From positions 224,974-288,973 of the forward strand of contig NZ_FQVA01000004.1 of assembly GCF_900129095.1 (NCBI RefSeq): a DNA stretch of 64,000 nucleotides. The letters are read 5' to 3'. The notes beneath the pieces are model-generated. The model ran no database searches, was not told the DNA's origin, and saw only the letters and a list, made by a program, of their open reading frames with translations. Origin of the DNA: Microbulbifer donghaiensis (GTDB lineage: Bacteria; Pseudomonadota; Gammaproteobacteria; Pseudomonadales; Cellvibrionaceae). The position numbers and the translations under genes are program-made. Numbering within the stretch: position 1 is the first letter of the stretch; each line of letters opens with the position of its first letter. Positions 16,001-24,431 of this stretch are shown piece after piece.

Positions 16001-17041
16001 TTATTGGGCAGTTTGTATTTCTTCGTTAAACGATTTAGGTGAGAGCTTCAGCACTTCGCCCGGGGGGTAGCTGTTGGGCAGCGGGCGTGGCTTGATGCGT
16101 TCATCGATAAAGGCTACTACGTCTTCAGGGTTTGCGCGGTGGTCGTCCTCCCGATTCTTCCCCTCTTCTTGATACCCACGTCCGCTCCACATATAGAGTA
16201 CGTGTTTGGCCTCTTTTATTTGCTCGGGGGTGCAGCCGAGTAGCGGCTTGTCACTGGCACCGGGCTGAGCCTGTATTTGAGCGCGGCGGGCGGCGGCCTC
16301 CGGAGATAGCTCAAGATTGAGGGAATTCATGATCTGGTGCATCAGGCAGAGGAAGTTTTTCTTCGATACACGGTGCTCTATGCGGTAGGGGTTGCCGGCG
16401 TTACGGGCTGAGCGGGTAATAACAAAGCGGCAGCTTAGGTAATGTCTGTCATCAATTGCAGTCTGCCAGCTTACGATTTCACCGCCGCTAACAAGTGGTT
16501 GGCTCTCGAAATAGAGCCAGTCATTTCCATTATGTGCTAGCCACTGGCAATTAATGGGGCCTAGATAGCTCGGCCAGCGATAGGGGGTAAGGTCCAAGGG
16601 GTCATCTGAGTGACCTTCGTGAAAATCGTGCAGCTTAGAAGATAAGAGTTGAAGGTACGCTTCGCGAGATAACACACGATTATCAAACAAGCTCTCATTA
16701 ATTGACAGGTCTTTCACGCGATTAATGTTGACTAGCATAGTTAGGCTTCCGCAATAACCATGAATTAGAGGTAATCCGCGAAATTCCCAGATGCTTGAAT
16801 AGACTCGAGACCAGTCCCTGGACTCGGGGTGTAGGCTATTTGAAGTCTTGAGCGGTTTGAATATAGACTCATCAAATATATCCACACTTGGTGCTTCATC
16901 TTCCCAGCGTTCGAGCTTAGAAAATGGATCCCTGTGTGGGGGAGCATTAAAAACCAGCCGGCTACCAGATAGGTTTTTTTCAATTGCCCTAGCTTTGTGA
17001 AAACTTGGTCCCTTCGGGTTATTTTCGGTTCCTATCAACAC
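16001..17041 (-). CDS. putative effector partner or immunity-like protein (second copy)
   Basis: A 346-residue soluble protein with no signal peptide or membrane segment and no domain I recognise. It is a paralogue of the 350-residue product of the gene at 17392-18444. The first 40 residues and the last 120 or so are nearly identical between the two (for example MHQIMNSLNLELSPEAA and RIKPRPLPNSYPPGE), while the middle, around residues 60-220, is clearly more diverged. Start GTG at 17041 with TAGGAAA eight bases upstream, 9 bases after the stop of a truncated effector tail. Conserved ends with a variable centre suit a binding partner with changed specificity, but immunity function is inference. 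Confidence 0.65.
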   Translation of the reverse strand: MLIGTENNPKGPSFHKARAIEKNLSGSRLVFNAPPHRDPFSKLERWEDEAPSVDIFDESIFKPLKTSNSLHPESRDWSRVYSSIWEFRGLPLIHGYCGSLTMLVNINRVKDLSINESLFDNRVLSREAYLQLLSSKLHDFHEGHSDDPLDLTPYRWPSYLGPINCQWLAHNGNDWLYFESQPLVSGGEIVSWQTAIDDRHYLSCRFVITRSARNAGNPYRIEHRVSKKNFLCLMHQIMNSLNLELSPEAAARRAQIQAQPGASDKPLLGCTPEQIKEAKHVLYMWSGRGYQEEGKNREDDHRANPEDVVAFIDERIKPRPLPNSYPPGEVLKLSPKSFNEEIQTAQ

Positions 17042-17050
17042 GATGGTTTC

Positions 17051-17257
17051 CTATTTCTTAGGAGCGAGTAGTCGGTTGCCAGCTTCATTACCAAGATTCT
17101 TCAAGGGGTCGTTAATTCCAGCGTTATAGCCATCGCTAAGACTGGGTATGTTGGCCGCTACGAAGCCGAGTAGTGTTACCTTTCCAGTAGCAGAGTGATT
17201 GTCTATAGGGTTCTGCGACGGAAATTTATTAGACTGCGGGAGGTCGGTCGTGCCCAA
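17051..17257 (-). pseudogene. truncated C-terminal tail of the putative effector
   Basis: An open stretch of 68 codons with only a TTG start. Its last 45 residues align with the last 45 residues of the 436-residue protein encoded at 18454-19764, about 22 identical by eye, sharing the pattern GK.T.LG.VAA..PSL and ending NRL...KK. The body of the effector is missing upstream, where 17258-17391 is non-coding. It keeps the 9-base spacing to the following partner gene seen in the intact pair. It looks like the remnant of a second effector gene, or a displaced C-terminal cassette. Confidence 0.65.
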
Positions 17258-17391
17258 GATGTAGAACCGCGGACTGCTCGGGGAAAGAGCCCGCGTCTAC
17301 AGAATGAGAATTGTACTGTCTCGTGCAGGTCGCGGTAAGGCTATTGGGCCCCACTATTCAGGAGAATGGGCGGGGGGGCATCTCGGGTTCG

Positions 17392-18444
17392 TTATTGGAC
17401 AATTTGTGTGTCTTCGATAAACGATTGTGGTGAGAGCTTCAGCAATTCGCCCGGCGGATAACTGTTGGGTAGTGGGCGCGGTTTGATGCGTTCATCGATA
17501 AAGGCTGCTACGTCTTCAGGGTTTGCGCGGTGGTCGTCGTCCCGATCCTTCCCCTCCTCTTGATACCCACGTCCGCTCCACATATAGAGTGTGTGTTTGG
17601 CCTCTTTTACTTGCTCGGGGGTGCAGCCGAGCAGCGGCTTGTCACTGGCACCGGGCTGAGCCTGTATCTGAGCGCGGCGGGCGGCGGCCTCCGGAGATAG
17701 CTCAAGATTGAGGGAATTCATGATCTGGTGCATCAGGCCGAGGAAGTTATCCTTAGGTACACGATGTTCTATGCGGTAGGGGTTGCCGGCGTTGCGGGCT
17801 GAACGGGTAAACGAAAAGCGGAATGTTAGATAGCGCTTATCATCAATAGCGATATTCCAGTTGATGGTCTGCTCTATTTTTAATAGAGGCTGATCTTCAA
17901 GGTAGAGCCAATCTGCGCCTTGTAAGGAAAGCCACTGACAATTTATTGGGCCAATGTAACTAGGCCAGCGGTAGGGGGTAATATCTAGAGGATCGTCTGA
18001 TCGACCGCGGTGTAAGTCTAGCAACTTAGTAAGTTCGAATTGCTTGTAGACTTCCCGTGCCAGAACACGGTTGTCAAATAGGCTCTCGTTAACCGGTAAA
18101 TCTTCAAGTGCATTGATCTCGATCATAAGTACAAGATCGCCACAGTAACCCTGGAACAATGGTAGGCCGCGGAATTCCCATATGCTCGAATATGCTCGAA
18201 GTACATGTCGTGAATCAAAAATTCTCCGTTCCCCTGTTTTATCAAGCACTTCAAGAGGTTGGAAAATTTTAGAATCGAAGATATCCAGAGAGTCTGGCTC
18301 CTCCTCCCACCGATTCAGATTAGAAAGTGGATCTCTGTGGGGAGGCGCCATAAATCGCAGCTTGGTACCAGCTAGATCTTTTTCTATGGCTCTGGCTTTT
18401 TTGAAGCTGGGCGCTTTAGGCTTTTTTTCACTTCCTATCAGCAC
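17392..18444 (-). CDS. putative effector partner or immunity-like protein (first copy)
   Basis: A 350-residue soluble protein, no signal or membrane segment, family unknown to me. GTG start at 18444 with TAGGATAT about seven bases upstream; the ribosome site lies at the very end of the 436-residue gene, whose stop is 9 bases before the start, implying translational coupling. Recognisable features are a WEFRGLPLFQGYCGDL segment, the paired phrase TPYRWPSYIGPINCQWL, and a charged C-terminal region with WSGRGYQEEGK. The close paralogue at 16001-17041 follows. Tight coupling to a putative toxin gene suggests an immunity protein, adaptor or chaperone; none is demonstrated. Confidence 0.65.
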   Translation of the reverse strand: MLIGSEKKPKAPSFKKARAIEKDLAGTKLRFMAPPHRDPLSNLNRWEEEPDSLDIFDSKIFQPLEVLDKTGERRIFDSRHVLRAYSSIWEFRGLPLFQGYCGDLVLMIEINALEDLPVNESLFDNRVLAREVYKQFELTKLLDLHRGRSDDPLDITPYRWPSYIGPINCQWLSLQGADWLYLEDQPLLKIEQTINWNIAIDDKRYLTFRFSFTRSARNAGNPYRIEHRVPKDNFLGLMHQIMNSLNLELSPEAAARRAQIQAQPGASDKPLLGCTPEQVKEAKHTLYMWSGRGYQEEGKDRDDDHRANPEDVAAFIDERIKPRPLPNSYPPGELLKLSPQSFIEDTQIVQ

Positions 18445-18453
18445 GACAATATC

Positions 18454-19764
18454 CTATTTTTTTACTGGCCACAGACGGTTGGAAGCCTTATTAGCCAGCT
18501 TCTCGATAGAATCCATCGCGCCTTTGCTATATTCCTCGTTAAGGCTGGGCACACTAGCTGCTACCACTCCTAGAACAGTTAATTTCCCGATCGCGCTTAA
18601 CACAGCGCCTGCATAGGCGGGGTTTATGCCAAAGTCAGCAACAAGTTTCGCAATTTTGGGGGCCGACTCGTAAACACCGTAGGCGACTGTGCCCACAGAT
18701 ACACCGCTCTTCACGATCTTGCCCGCGGTTTCCTCGCGCTTGGTATGGTATACAAGCTCGTTAACTGAGCAGGCTAGGCTGGCGGCCCCCAGGCTATGTC
18801 CACCTATCAACTGCGCCACACCCTTTCTGGCGTTATACCACTTGCTATCCCGTGTATCCATGCCTATCGCACGACGAGCAACATCGGCTGCGAAGTGACT
18901 GGAGGTGTGATCGCTTAGGAAAATCCTCTGTTTGCCACCAAGGTTAACCTGCTTTTGGGCCAACAACTTCATTGCCTGAGTCAGTACCTTGGAACCGCCT
19001 CGATGACTGGTCCACTCGACATAGAGGCCTTGATCGTGGGCTTCTTTCATATGATGAGAAAGAATCCGCGCCGCCTCCAGGTCGGCAGGACTGGCGGGGC
19101 GACCCAAGTCACGTAGGAAGCTCCAACCTGCTTTAAGAGTTGAGCCACTCTGTGGTACATAGAAAAGCTGATACCCGGTTTTCTTTAGCTTTCCCTGAAC
19201 TCTCTGTTCGCCTCTAGCTATATGATCAGGAAGCATTCCTGCTGCATGTTCCAAGCCATCACTGTGGCCGTTGATGCCAACTTTTATGGGATGATCCTCG
19301 TTGCCGGGAACTCTTGGATTTCCTTCCAGCGTTGAGTCGGGCTGATCTTGGGTCTCCCAGCGACCGTTTTTATTCACATTTACCTGCCATAGAGCGGCTC
19401 GCCTTTCGCCTTTAGCTTGCTCTCCGGTAAGGCGGATATCCACGATAACCACATCAGTTTGTGGGCCGCCATAATAGCTGCTTGTCTCGTATTCAATTTC
19501 AAAACCGGAAAAAACGATACAACGGCGGTTGGGATTGCCGTTTTTCATGAATGAATTTACCGGAGCGGTGCAGCCGCGAAGTCCGTCGATGGCTTTGGTG
19601 ATAGATTGGGCATGGTAGCCCTGGCTACTGGGAACATTACTCAATTGCCTAAAACCATCGAGCAGTTGTTGCTGCTGTGCATTGACAAGCAATGTGCGGC
19701 CGTTGCTACTTTGCCCATAGGGCTTGAGGCCGGAATAGCTGACGGTTGCAGGCGCATTATTCAT
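18454..19764 (-). CDS. putative polymorphic-toxin-like effector with hydrophobic C-terminus
   Basis: A 436-residue protein without an N-terminal signal. The N-terminal two thirds looks like an alpha/beta protein. Two possible nucleophile-elbow motifs are visible: TSHRGGS near residue 255 and GGHSLGA near 323, the latter a perfect lipase-type GxSxG. Residues about 350-420 form two or three hydrophobic, Gly/Ala-rich stretches reminiscent of membrane-inserting toxin tails. Start ATG at 19764 with AGGGA eight bases upstream. It heads a tightly coupled pair with the 350-residue partner, and its C-terminal tail reappears truncated at 17051-17257. Such duplication of tail plus partner is typical of polymorphic toxin loci. 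No secretion gene is in view; a non-toxin membrane-associated hydrolase is the alternative. Confidence 0.6.
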   Translation of the reverse strand: MNNAPATVSYSGLKPYGQSSNGRTLLVNAQQQQLLDGFRQLSNVPSSQGYHAQSITKAIDGLRGCTAPVNSFMKNGNPNRRCIVFSGFEIEYETSSYYGGPQTDVVIVDIRLTGEQAKGERRAALWQVNVNKNGRWETQDQPDSTLEGNPRVPGNEDHPIKVGINGHSDGLEHAAGMLPDHIARGEQRVQGKLKKTGYQLFYVPQSGSTLKAGWSFLRDLGRPASPADLEAARILSHHMKEAHDQGLYVEWTSHRGGSKVLTQAMKLLAQKQVNLGGKQRIFLSDHTSSHFAADVARRAIGMDTRDSKWYNARKGVAQLIGGHSLGAASLACSVNELVYHTKREETAGKIVKSGVSVGTVAYGVYESAPKIAKLVADFGINPAYAGAVLSAIGKLTVLGVVAASVPSLNEEYSKGAMDSIEKLANKASNRLWPVKK

Positions 19765-20090
19765 TGATTGATCCCTATCAAAGCTTCTCTGAGTCTACTC
19801 AGGCATTTCAATCCTGTACCTGAGCCGCATAGCTGATGCGAGAGAGACTCTAGCGCAAAAATATCAGTGAGTACATCAACATCCAGGCGCCTTTAATAAG
19901 TCGAAAATATTAGATTTTTTAGCTATAAATTTCGCTTTTCATTTCTATTGAAATTGCCGAAATATAAGCCGTCTAAAAATGGTGCCAGAGTGGAATTTAT
20001 TTTTTGAAATTTTAAGGGAGATAGCGAATTACAGCCGGAACCGTCTATACCTGCCTGCTAGATTCCGGAGGAGTTAAGTTCGGAGGAAAA
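19765..20090. other. AT-rich upstream region of the effector module
   Basis: This stretch is markedly richer in A and T than the flanking genes and codes for nothing I can see. It contains T/A-rich runs around 19900-19980 that could hold a minus-strand promoter for the module and a site for H-NS-like silencing. No dyad stands out clearly. Confidence 0.45.
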
Positions 20091-20582
20091 TTACTGGCTA
20101 CTGTGGTGGGATTCTTCGTAGGTTGGCTTGAAGCTAAAAGAAAAGTCTTTCTTCAATACCTTGCCGTCTACGGAAAAGGTCAATTGAAAATCCAGTTGGA
20201 GGATTTTGTGGTCAAGCTGTAAGTCCTGTTGCGTCCAGGAGCTATACCAGTCTTCATTATAGTCCGGCCAGGTGGTTTCCATTTCTCCACCGGGGAAGCT
20301 GTACAGGGTTGTACCATCAATCGCTCGAATCGTGATGTCGCTTATGGCAAGGGGTGTGTGCTCCTCGCTGGAAGGGCTAAATGAGATCAGCAGCGTGTAC
20401 GGGTTGCCGAAATGTGTAATTCTGGGGAAGCGGCTGGCCTCAGAAAATTCGCCGGATATAACCGCGTCGAGCTCGCCGTATTCGGTTTCGACAAGATCTG
20501 TCTGAAATTCATAATAAAGGACGGTGTGCCTGTCACATCCAACTAACAGAAGAAGTGTCATTGCGGCCAAAAAGGTTCGCAT
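20091..20582 (-). CDS. small putative lipoprotein
   Basis: A 163-residue protein beginning MRTFLAAMTLLLLVGC, a clear lipoprotein signal (LVGC, Cys16). The frame runs back to 20690, but the ATG at 20582 is the one that starts the signal and has CGGAAA upstream. The mature part is rich in aromatic and acidic residues with a probable beta-sandwich pattern and a Ser/His-rich tail. No known domain. It is on the same strand as the kinase gene that starts upstream, about 150 bases after the kinase stop, and may be cotranscribed. Confidence 0.7.
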   Translation of the reverse strand: MRTFLAAMTLLLLVGCDRHTVLYYEFQTDLVETEYGELDAVISGEFSEASRFPRITHFGNPYTLLISFSPSSEEHTPLAISDITIRAIDGTTLYSFPGGEMETTWPDYNEDWYSSWTQQDLQLDHKILQLDFQLTFSVDGKVLKKDFSFSFKPTYEESHHSSQ

Positions 20583-20730
20583 GCTATTTCCGAGGTGCCG
20601 TAGAAAAGTAGGCAGTGTGCCAACTCCGAGCTGGGCTCGCAGACTTCCTCGCGAGACGGATGGTCGAGCCCTTGGGGGAGGAACAGCCATTCACTGGCCT
20701 TGTGGAACTAGTCATCCGGCTCGCATCGGA

Positions 20731-22215
20731 TCACTTCTTGCCGTCGATTGATTCGCGAATTTTGCCGAACACATTGCGAATCAGTTTTTTTGCCGCCGGC
20801 ATTTTCTGGTCGATCTCAGTGCGCAGGGCGAGCAGCTCTTCATTTTCTGGCTGGATACGCAAGCCGCGCACTACGTTGTAATCGGCTCCCTTGAGATCCT
20901 CCACGAGGAGATCGGCCCGTGCTCTCTGTGTAAATTCCGCGGCTAATTGCTCCATACCCGCATTGGCCTGCGGGCTTTCGGTATCCAGCGCCAGAGCCTT
21001 GCGGTAATAGTGCAGCGCATTGTCTCCCTTGGGGCGATTGAGGCGGCCGTTTTCCAGCGCTTCGGCACCCCGGGCAACGTAATCCTCGATCAGCTTTTGT
21101 GTCACTGTCTCGAGGCCGTCGGTTGCCGTGCGGTTGTCGGTGTCCAGCAGCAGAACCTGGCGGTAGTAATAGCGGGCATTATCGTGCTCGGGGAATATAT
21201 AGCGCCCCTCGTCCAGGCTCAGTTCCGCCTGCTCCAGCAGCTGGCGGATTTGCCGGTCGGTTTCGCTTTCATAAGTCAGCGCGAAAACCAGGGCGACTGC
21301 GGCAACAAGCCCCAGCGCGGGCAGCAGCAGGGGATAGGTTTTGTCGCCCAGTCGGATTGAGCCAAGCCGCGAGACAATCGGTGCTGTCTTTTGACCGACT
21401 GCCCTTTTCGCGGTGGGCTCGAGCAATGGCTCGATGGCATCCGCCAGCTCCCGGCAGGACTGGAAGCGTGTCGAGGACTGTTTCGCCAGCATGCGCGCGA
21501 GCAAGGGAGACAGATACTGCAATTTGGCGGGCAGGGCCGGAACCGGTTGCTGGATATGGTTGATCGCAGTGGAAGTGTGGCTATCTCCCTTGAAGGGGTT
21601 ATAGCCGAGCAACAGTTCCAGCAGGATCACGCCCAAGCCATAAATATCGGTGGTGATATCCAGCGGCTGTCCCTGGGCCTGCTCCGGGCTGCTGTAGGAC
21701 GGGCTACCCAGGCTGAAGCCGGCCTGGGTCAGGTCGGAGTTGTTGTCGACATCCTTGGCGATACCGAAATCGGTCAGAACCGCGCTGCCGTCTTTGCGGA
21801 ACAGGATATTGGCCGGCTTGACGTCGCGATGGATGATGCCTTTGTCGTGCACCACCGCCAGTCCGTCGGCGATCTGCCGGATGAGACGCAGGGCCGCATC
21901 GGGCTGCTGAAACCGGTGCTGGTTATCGGTCAGGTCTCCGCCGTCGACATACTCCATGGCGATGTAGTGATCGCCGTTTGCCAGCGTGGAAATATCGTAA
22001 ATGGTGATGACGTGCGGATTTGAGAGGCTGGCGATAAAGTGCGCCTCTTTGACGAAGCGCTCACTGATACCCTGCTCGGCGCTGTTGCGCAGTACCTTGA
22101 TGGCCACCTTCCTGTTCAGGGATTCCTGGGTGGCCAGGTAGACCGATGCCATACCGCCGTGGCCGATCTGGCCGTGCACGGTATAACCGGGAATGTGCAT
22201 GTCGGAGTGGTTCAT
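20731..22215 (-). CDS. membrane-anchored Ser/Thr protein kinase (PknB-like) with repeat C-terminus
   Basis: A 494-residue eukaryote-type protein kinase. Glycine loop GHGGMASVY at 19-26, catalytic Lys40, HRDVKPANIL at 129-138 and DFG at 149-151 are all intact, and an activation-loop SPEQ follows, so it should be active. A single membrane segment (about residues 293-312, LLLPALGLVAAVALVFAL) follows a basic linker. The outer C-terminal part has TPR-like repeats (RYYYRQVLLLDTDN and HYYRKALALDTES), probably a periplasmic sensing or docking region. ATG at 22215 is preferred over an upstream TTG. No phosphatase or FHA gene is adjacent, so the substrates are unknown. Confidence 0.88.
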   Translation of the reverse strand: MNHSDMHIPGYTVHGQIGHGGMASVYLATQESLNRKVAIKVLRNSAEQGISERFVKEAHFIASLSNPHVITIYDISTLANGDHYIAMEYVDGGDLTDNQHRFQQPDAALRLIRQIADGLAVVHDKGIIHRDVKPANILFRKDGSAVLTDFGIAKDVDNNSDLTQAGFSLGSPSYSSPEQAQGQPLDITTDIYGLGVILLELLLGYNPFKGDSHTSTAINHIQQPVPALPAKLQYLSPLLARMLAKQSSTRFQSCRELADAIEPLLEPTAKRAVGQKTAPIVSRLGSIRLGDKTYPLLLPALGLVAAVALVFALTYESETDRQIRQLLEQAELSLDEGRYIFPEHDNARYYYRQVLLLDTDNRTATDGLETVTQKLIEDYVARGAEALENGRLNRPKGDNALHYYRKALALDTESPQANAGMEQLAAEFTQRARADLLVEDLKGADYNVVRGLRIQPENEELLALRTEIDQKMPAAKKLIRNVFGKIRESIDGKK

Positions 22216-22444
22216 ATCGCCTGGCTTGCCTGCCAATGGCCGGGGCGTCGGTTTTATAAGCAGTCGGCCCCGGCGTTTTCATTTTGCCTACGGGCGGCAA
22301 GGATACCGTTCTGCCTCGGTGAGATAAACCAATTAGCGCACGCTGTGGAACGGAGAAACGCTGCAATTGCGTTAAGCGGTGAAGGGGACGTTGGTGGGCG
22401 AACACCGGGCACGGCCTGCGGCCGGACCCGGGCAGGTGGAGCGA

Positions 22445-23038
22445 TCAGGCCGGCTCGGTGGCAGGTTCTGCAGTCTTGATCCGGTCAATGTAGGGGGCCA
22501 GCTCCGGCTTGTGCTCGAGAATTTCCTCGCGGGACAGGCCGTCGATCTCGTGCGGGAATACCAGCCACTCGCTGGTCTTGTGCAGGTAGTAATCCGGCTC
22601 GCGCTCGGTCTTGTTGTTGTCCGGCTTGTAGTAGGGCGTGGCGACGCGGATTTCCGGCGTGTTCTTCTTACAGGCCTTGTGCAGATCCTTGATGGTCTGG
22701 TCGATGCTGAGACCGGAGTCGTGCACGTCGTCGACGATCAGCAGGTTGTCGTGAGACTCCAGGCGCTTGATCAGGTAGGTCAGGCCGTGCACGCGCACGT
22801 GCTTGTCACGCTGGTCGATACCGGAGTAGGACGAGGTGCGGATGGCGATATGGTCCGCGTCGACACCCATCACGTGCAGCAGCTCCTGCACCGCGATGCC
22901 CACCGGCGCACCGCCGCGCCAGACGCCGACGATGTAGTTGGGGCGAAAACCGCTCTGGAAGACCTGTTCCGCGAGCGCATAGGAGTCCGTCAGGAGTTGT
23001 TGCGCGCTGACAAAGTGCTTTTTCAAGTTGCTACTCAC
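22445..23038 (-). CDS. purine phosphoribosyltransferase
   Basis: A 197-residue type I phosphoribosyltransferase with the PRPP loop LLIVDDVHDSGLS near residues 97-109 and an N-terminal VGVWRGGAPVG segment that binds pyrophosphate. It should convert hypoxanthine, guanine or xanthine with PRPP to the nucleotide. The GTG at 23038 lies 12 bases past the stop of the purine permease gene, so expression is probably coupled. Context (outer-membrane channel and NCS2 permease upstream) makes purine-base salvage much more likely than another phosphoribosyl reaction; which base is preferred cannot be read. Confidence 0.85.
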   Translation of the reverse strand: MSSNLKKHFVSAQQLLTDSYALAEQVFQSGFRPNYIVGVWRGGAPVGIAVQELLHVMGVDADHIAIRTSSYSGIDQRDKHVRVHGLTYLIKRLESHDNLLIVDDVHDSGLSIDQTIKDLHKACKKNTPEIRVATPYYKPDNNKTEREPDYYLHKTSEWLVFPHEIDGLSREEILEHKPELAPYIDRIKTAEPATEPA

Positions 23039-23050
23039 CAGAAGAAGTCC

Positions 23051-24403
23051 TCAGAAGAAAATGAATTTGGCAATGAACAGGGCCGCTAACAGGTACACGC
23101 TGATGCTGACATCCTTGCTGCGGCCGCTCAGGGTCTTGATCACGGCGTAGGCGATAAAGCCCAGGGCAATGCCGTTGGCGATGGAGAAGGACAGCGGCAT
23201 CATCACTGCCGCCACCACCGCGGGCGCGGCCTCGGTGATGTCGTCCCAGTCGATGGACGACAGGCCGGAAGTCATCAGCACCGCCACATACATCAGTGCA
23301 CCGGCGGTCGCGTAGGCGGGTACCATGCCCACCAGCGGCGAGAAGAACAGGGCCAGCAGGAACAGGCCGGCACACACCACCGCCGTCAGGCCGGTGCGGC
23401 CGCCGGCGGCAACGCCTGCGGTACTCTCCACGTAGGTGGTGGTGGTCGAGGAACCCAGCAGTGAGCCGACCGCCGAGGCGGAGCTGTCGGCCATCAGCGC
23501 CTTGCCCATACCGGGCAGCTGGCCCTTCTTGTCCAGCAGTTTGGCACGGTCGGCGGTACTCAGCAGGGTGCCGGCGGTATCGAACAGGTCCACAAACAGG
23601 AAGGCGAAGATCACGCTGATCATGCCCACCTCGAAAGCGCCGGCGATATCCAGCTGCATAAACGTCGGCGCCATGCTCGGCGGCGCGGACACCAGGCCGG
23701 CGTATTCTACCTTGCCCATCAGCAGCGCGATCACGGTGACTACGAGAATACCGATCATCACCGCGCCGAGCATGCGGCGGTGGGCCAGCGCGGCGATCAG
23801 GAAGAAGCCCAGCGCGGCCAGGGCGGCATCGCTGGAAGTCAGGTCGCCGAGGGTCACCAGCGTGGCCGGGCTGGCCACCACGATACCCGCGCTCTTCAGC
23901 GCGATAATGGCGAGGAACAGGCCCACGCCCGCCGCCAGTGCCTGCCGCAGCGACATTGGGATGGAGTCGATGATCCACTCCCGTATGCGGAAGATGCTGA
24001 GCAACAGGAACACCACCCCGGAGATAAACACCGCCCCCAGGGCTACCTGCCAGCTGTACCCCATCTCCCCGACAACGACAAAGCTGAAAAAGGCATTCAG
24101 CCCCATGCCCGGCGCCAGTGCGAACGGGTAGTTCGCGTAGATCCCCATGATCAGGCAGCCGATCGCTGCGGCCAGGCAGGTCGCCGTGAACACCGCCCCC
24201 TTGTCCATCCCGGCCGCGGCCATGATGTTCGGGTTCACGAAAATGATGTAGGCCATGGTCAGGAAGGTGGTCACCCCCGCGATCACTTCCCGGCGCACAG
24301 TGGTGTCGCGCTCCGACAGCTTGAAGAATCGCTCCAGCAAGGTGGGCCGCTCAATCGATGGCGGAGCGGCCGAGATGTTTGCCGAGGGGTTGGTGTCAGT
24401 CAT
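23051..24403 (-). CDS. NCS2/AzgA-type purine base permease
   Basis: A 450-residue inner-membrane transporter with about 12-14 hydrophobic segments. The family motif NPNIMAAAGMDKGAVFTAT follows the first segment, and the region ALAPGMGLNAFF and the later FLFVDLFDTAGTL are typical of the AzgA/PbuG branch that imports hypoxanthine, guanine and adenine by proton symport. Length is normal. It is preceded 28 bases upstream by the Tsx-like channel gene and followed by the phosphoribosyltransferase gene, giving a complete import-and-capture operon. Confidence 0.92.
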   Translation of the reverse strand: MTDTNPSANISAAPPSIERPTLLERFFKLSERDTTVRREVIAGVTTFLTMAYIIFVNPNIMAAAGMDKGAVFTATCLAAAIGCLIMGIYANYPFALAPGMGLNAFFSFVVVGEMGYSWQVALGAVFISGVVFLLLSIFRIREWIIDSIPMSLRQALAAGVGLFLAIIALKSAGIVVASPATLVTLGDLTSSDAALAALGFFLIAALAHRRMLGAVMIGILVVTVIALLMGKVEYAGLVSAPPSMAPTFMQLDIAGAFEVGMISVIFAFLFVDLFDTAGTLLSTADRAKLLDKKGQLPGMGKALMADSSASAVGSLLGSSTTTTYVESTAGVAAGGRTGLTAVVCAGLFLLALFFSPLVGMVPAYATAGALMYVAVLMTSGLSSIDWDDITEAAPAVVAAVMMPLSFSIANGIALGFIAYAVIKTLSGRSKDVSISVYLLAALFIAKFIFF

Positions 24404-24431
24404 GTGCGTACCCTAATTAAGAAAGCAGGGA

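Noticed and set aside
15742..20090. type VI secretion or CDI cluster around the effector-like module
   Set aside because: No Hcp, VgrG, PAAR, TssB/C, Rhs or two-partner secretion gene is present in the window, so no secretion route can be assigned.
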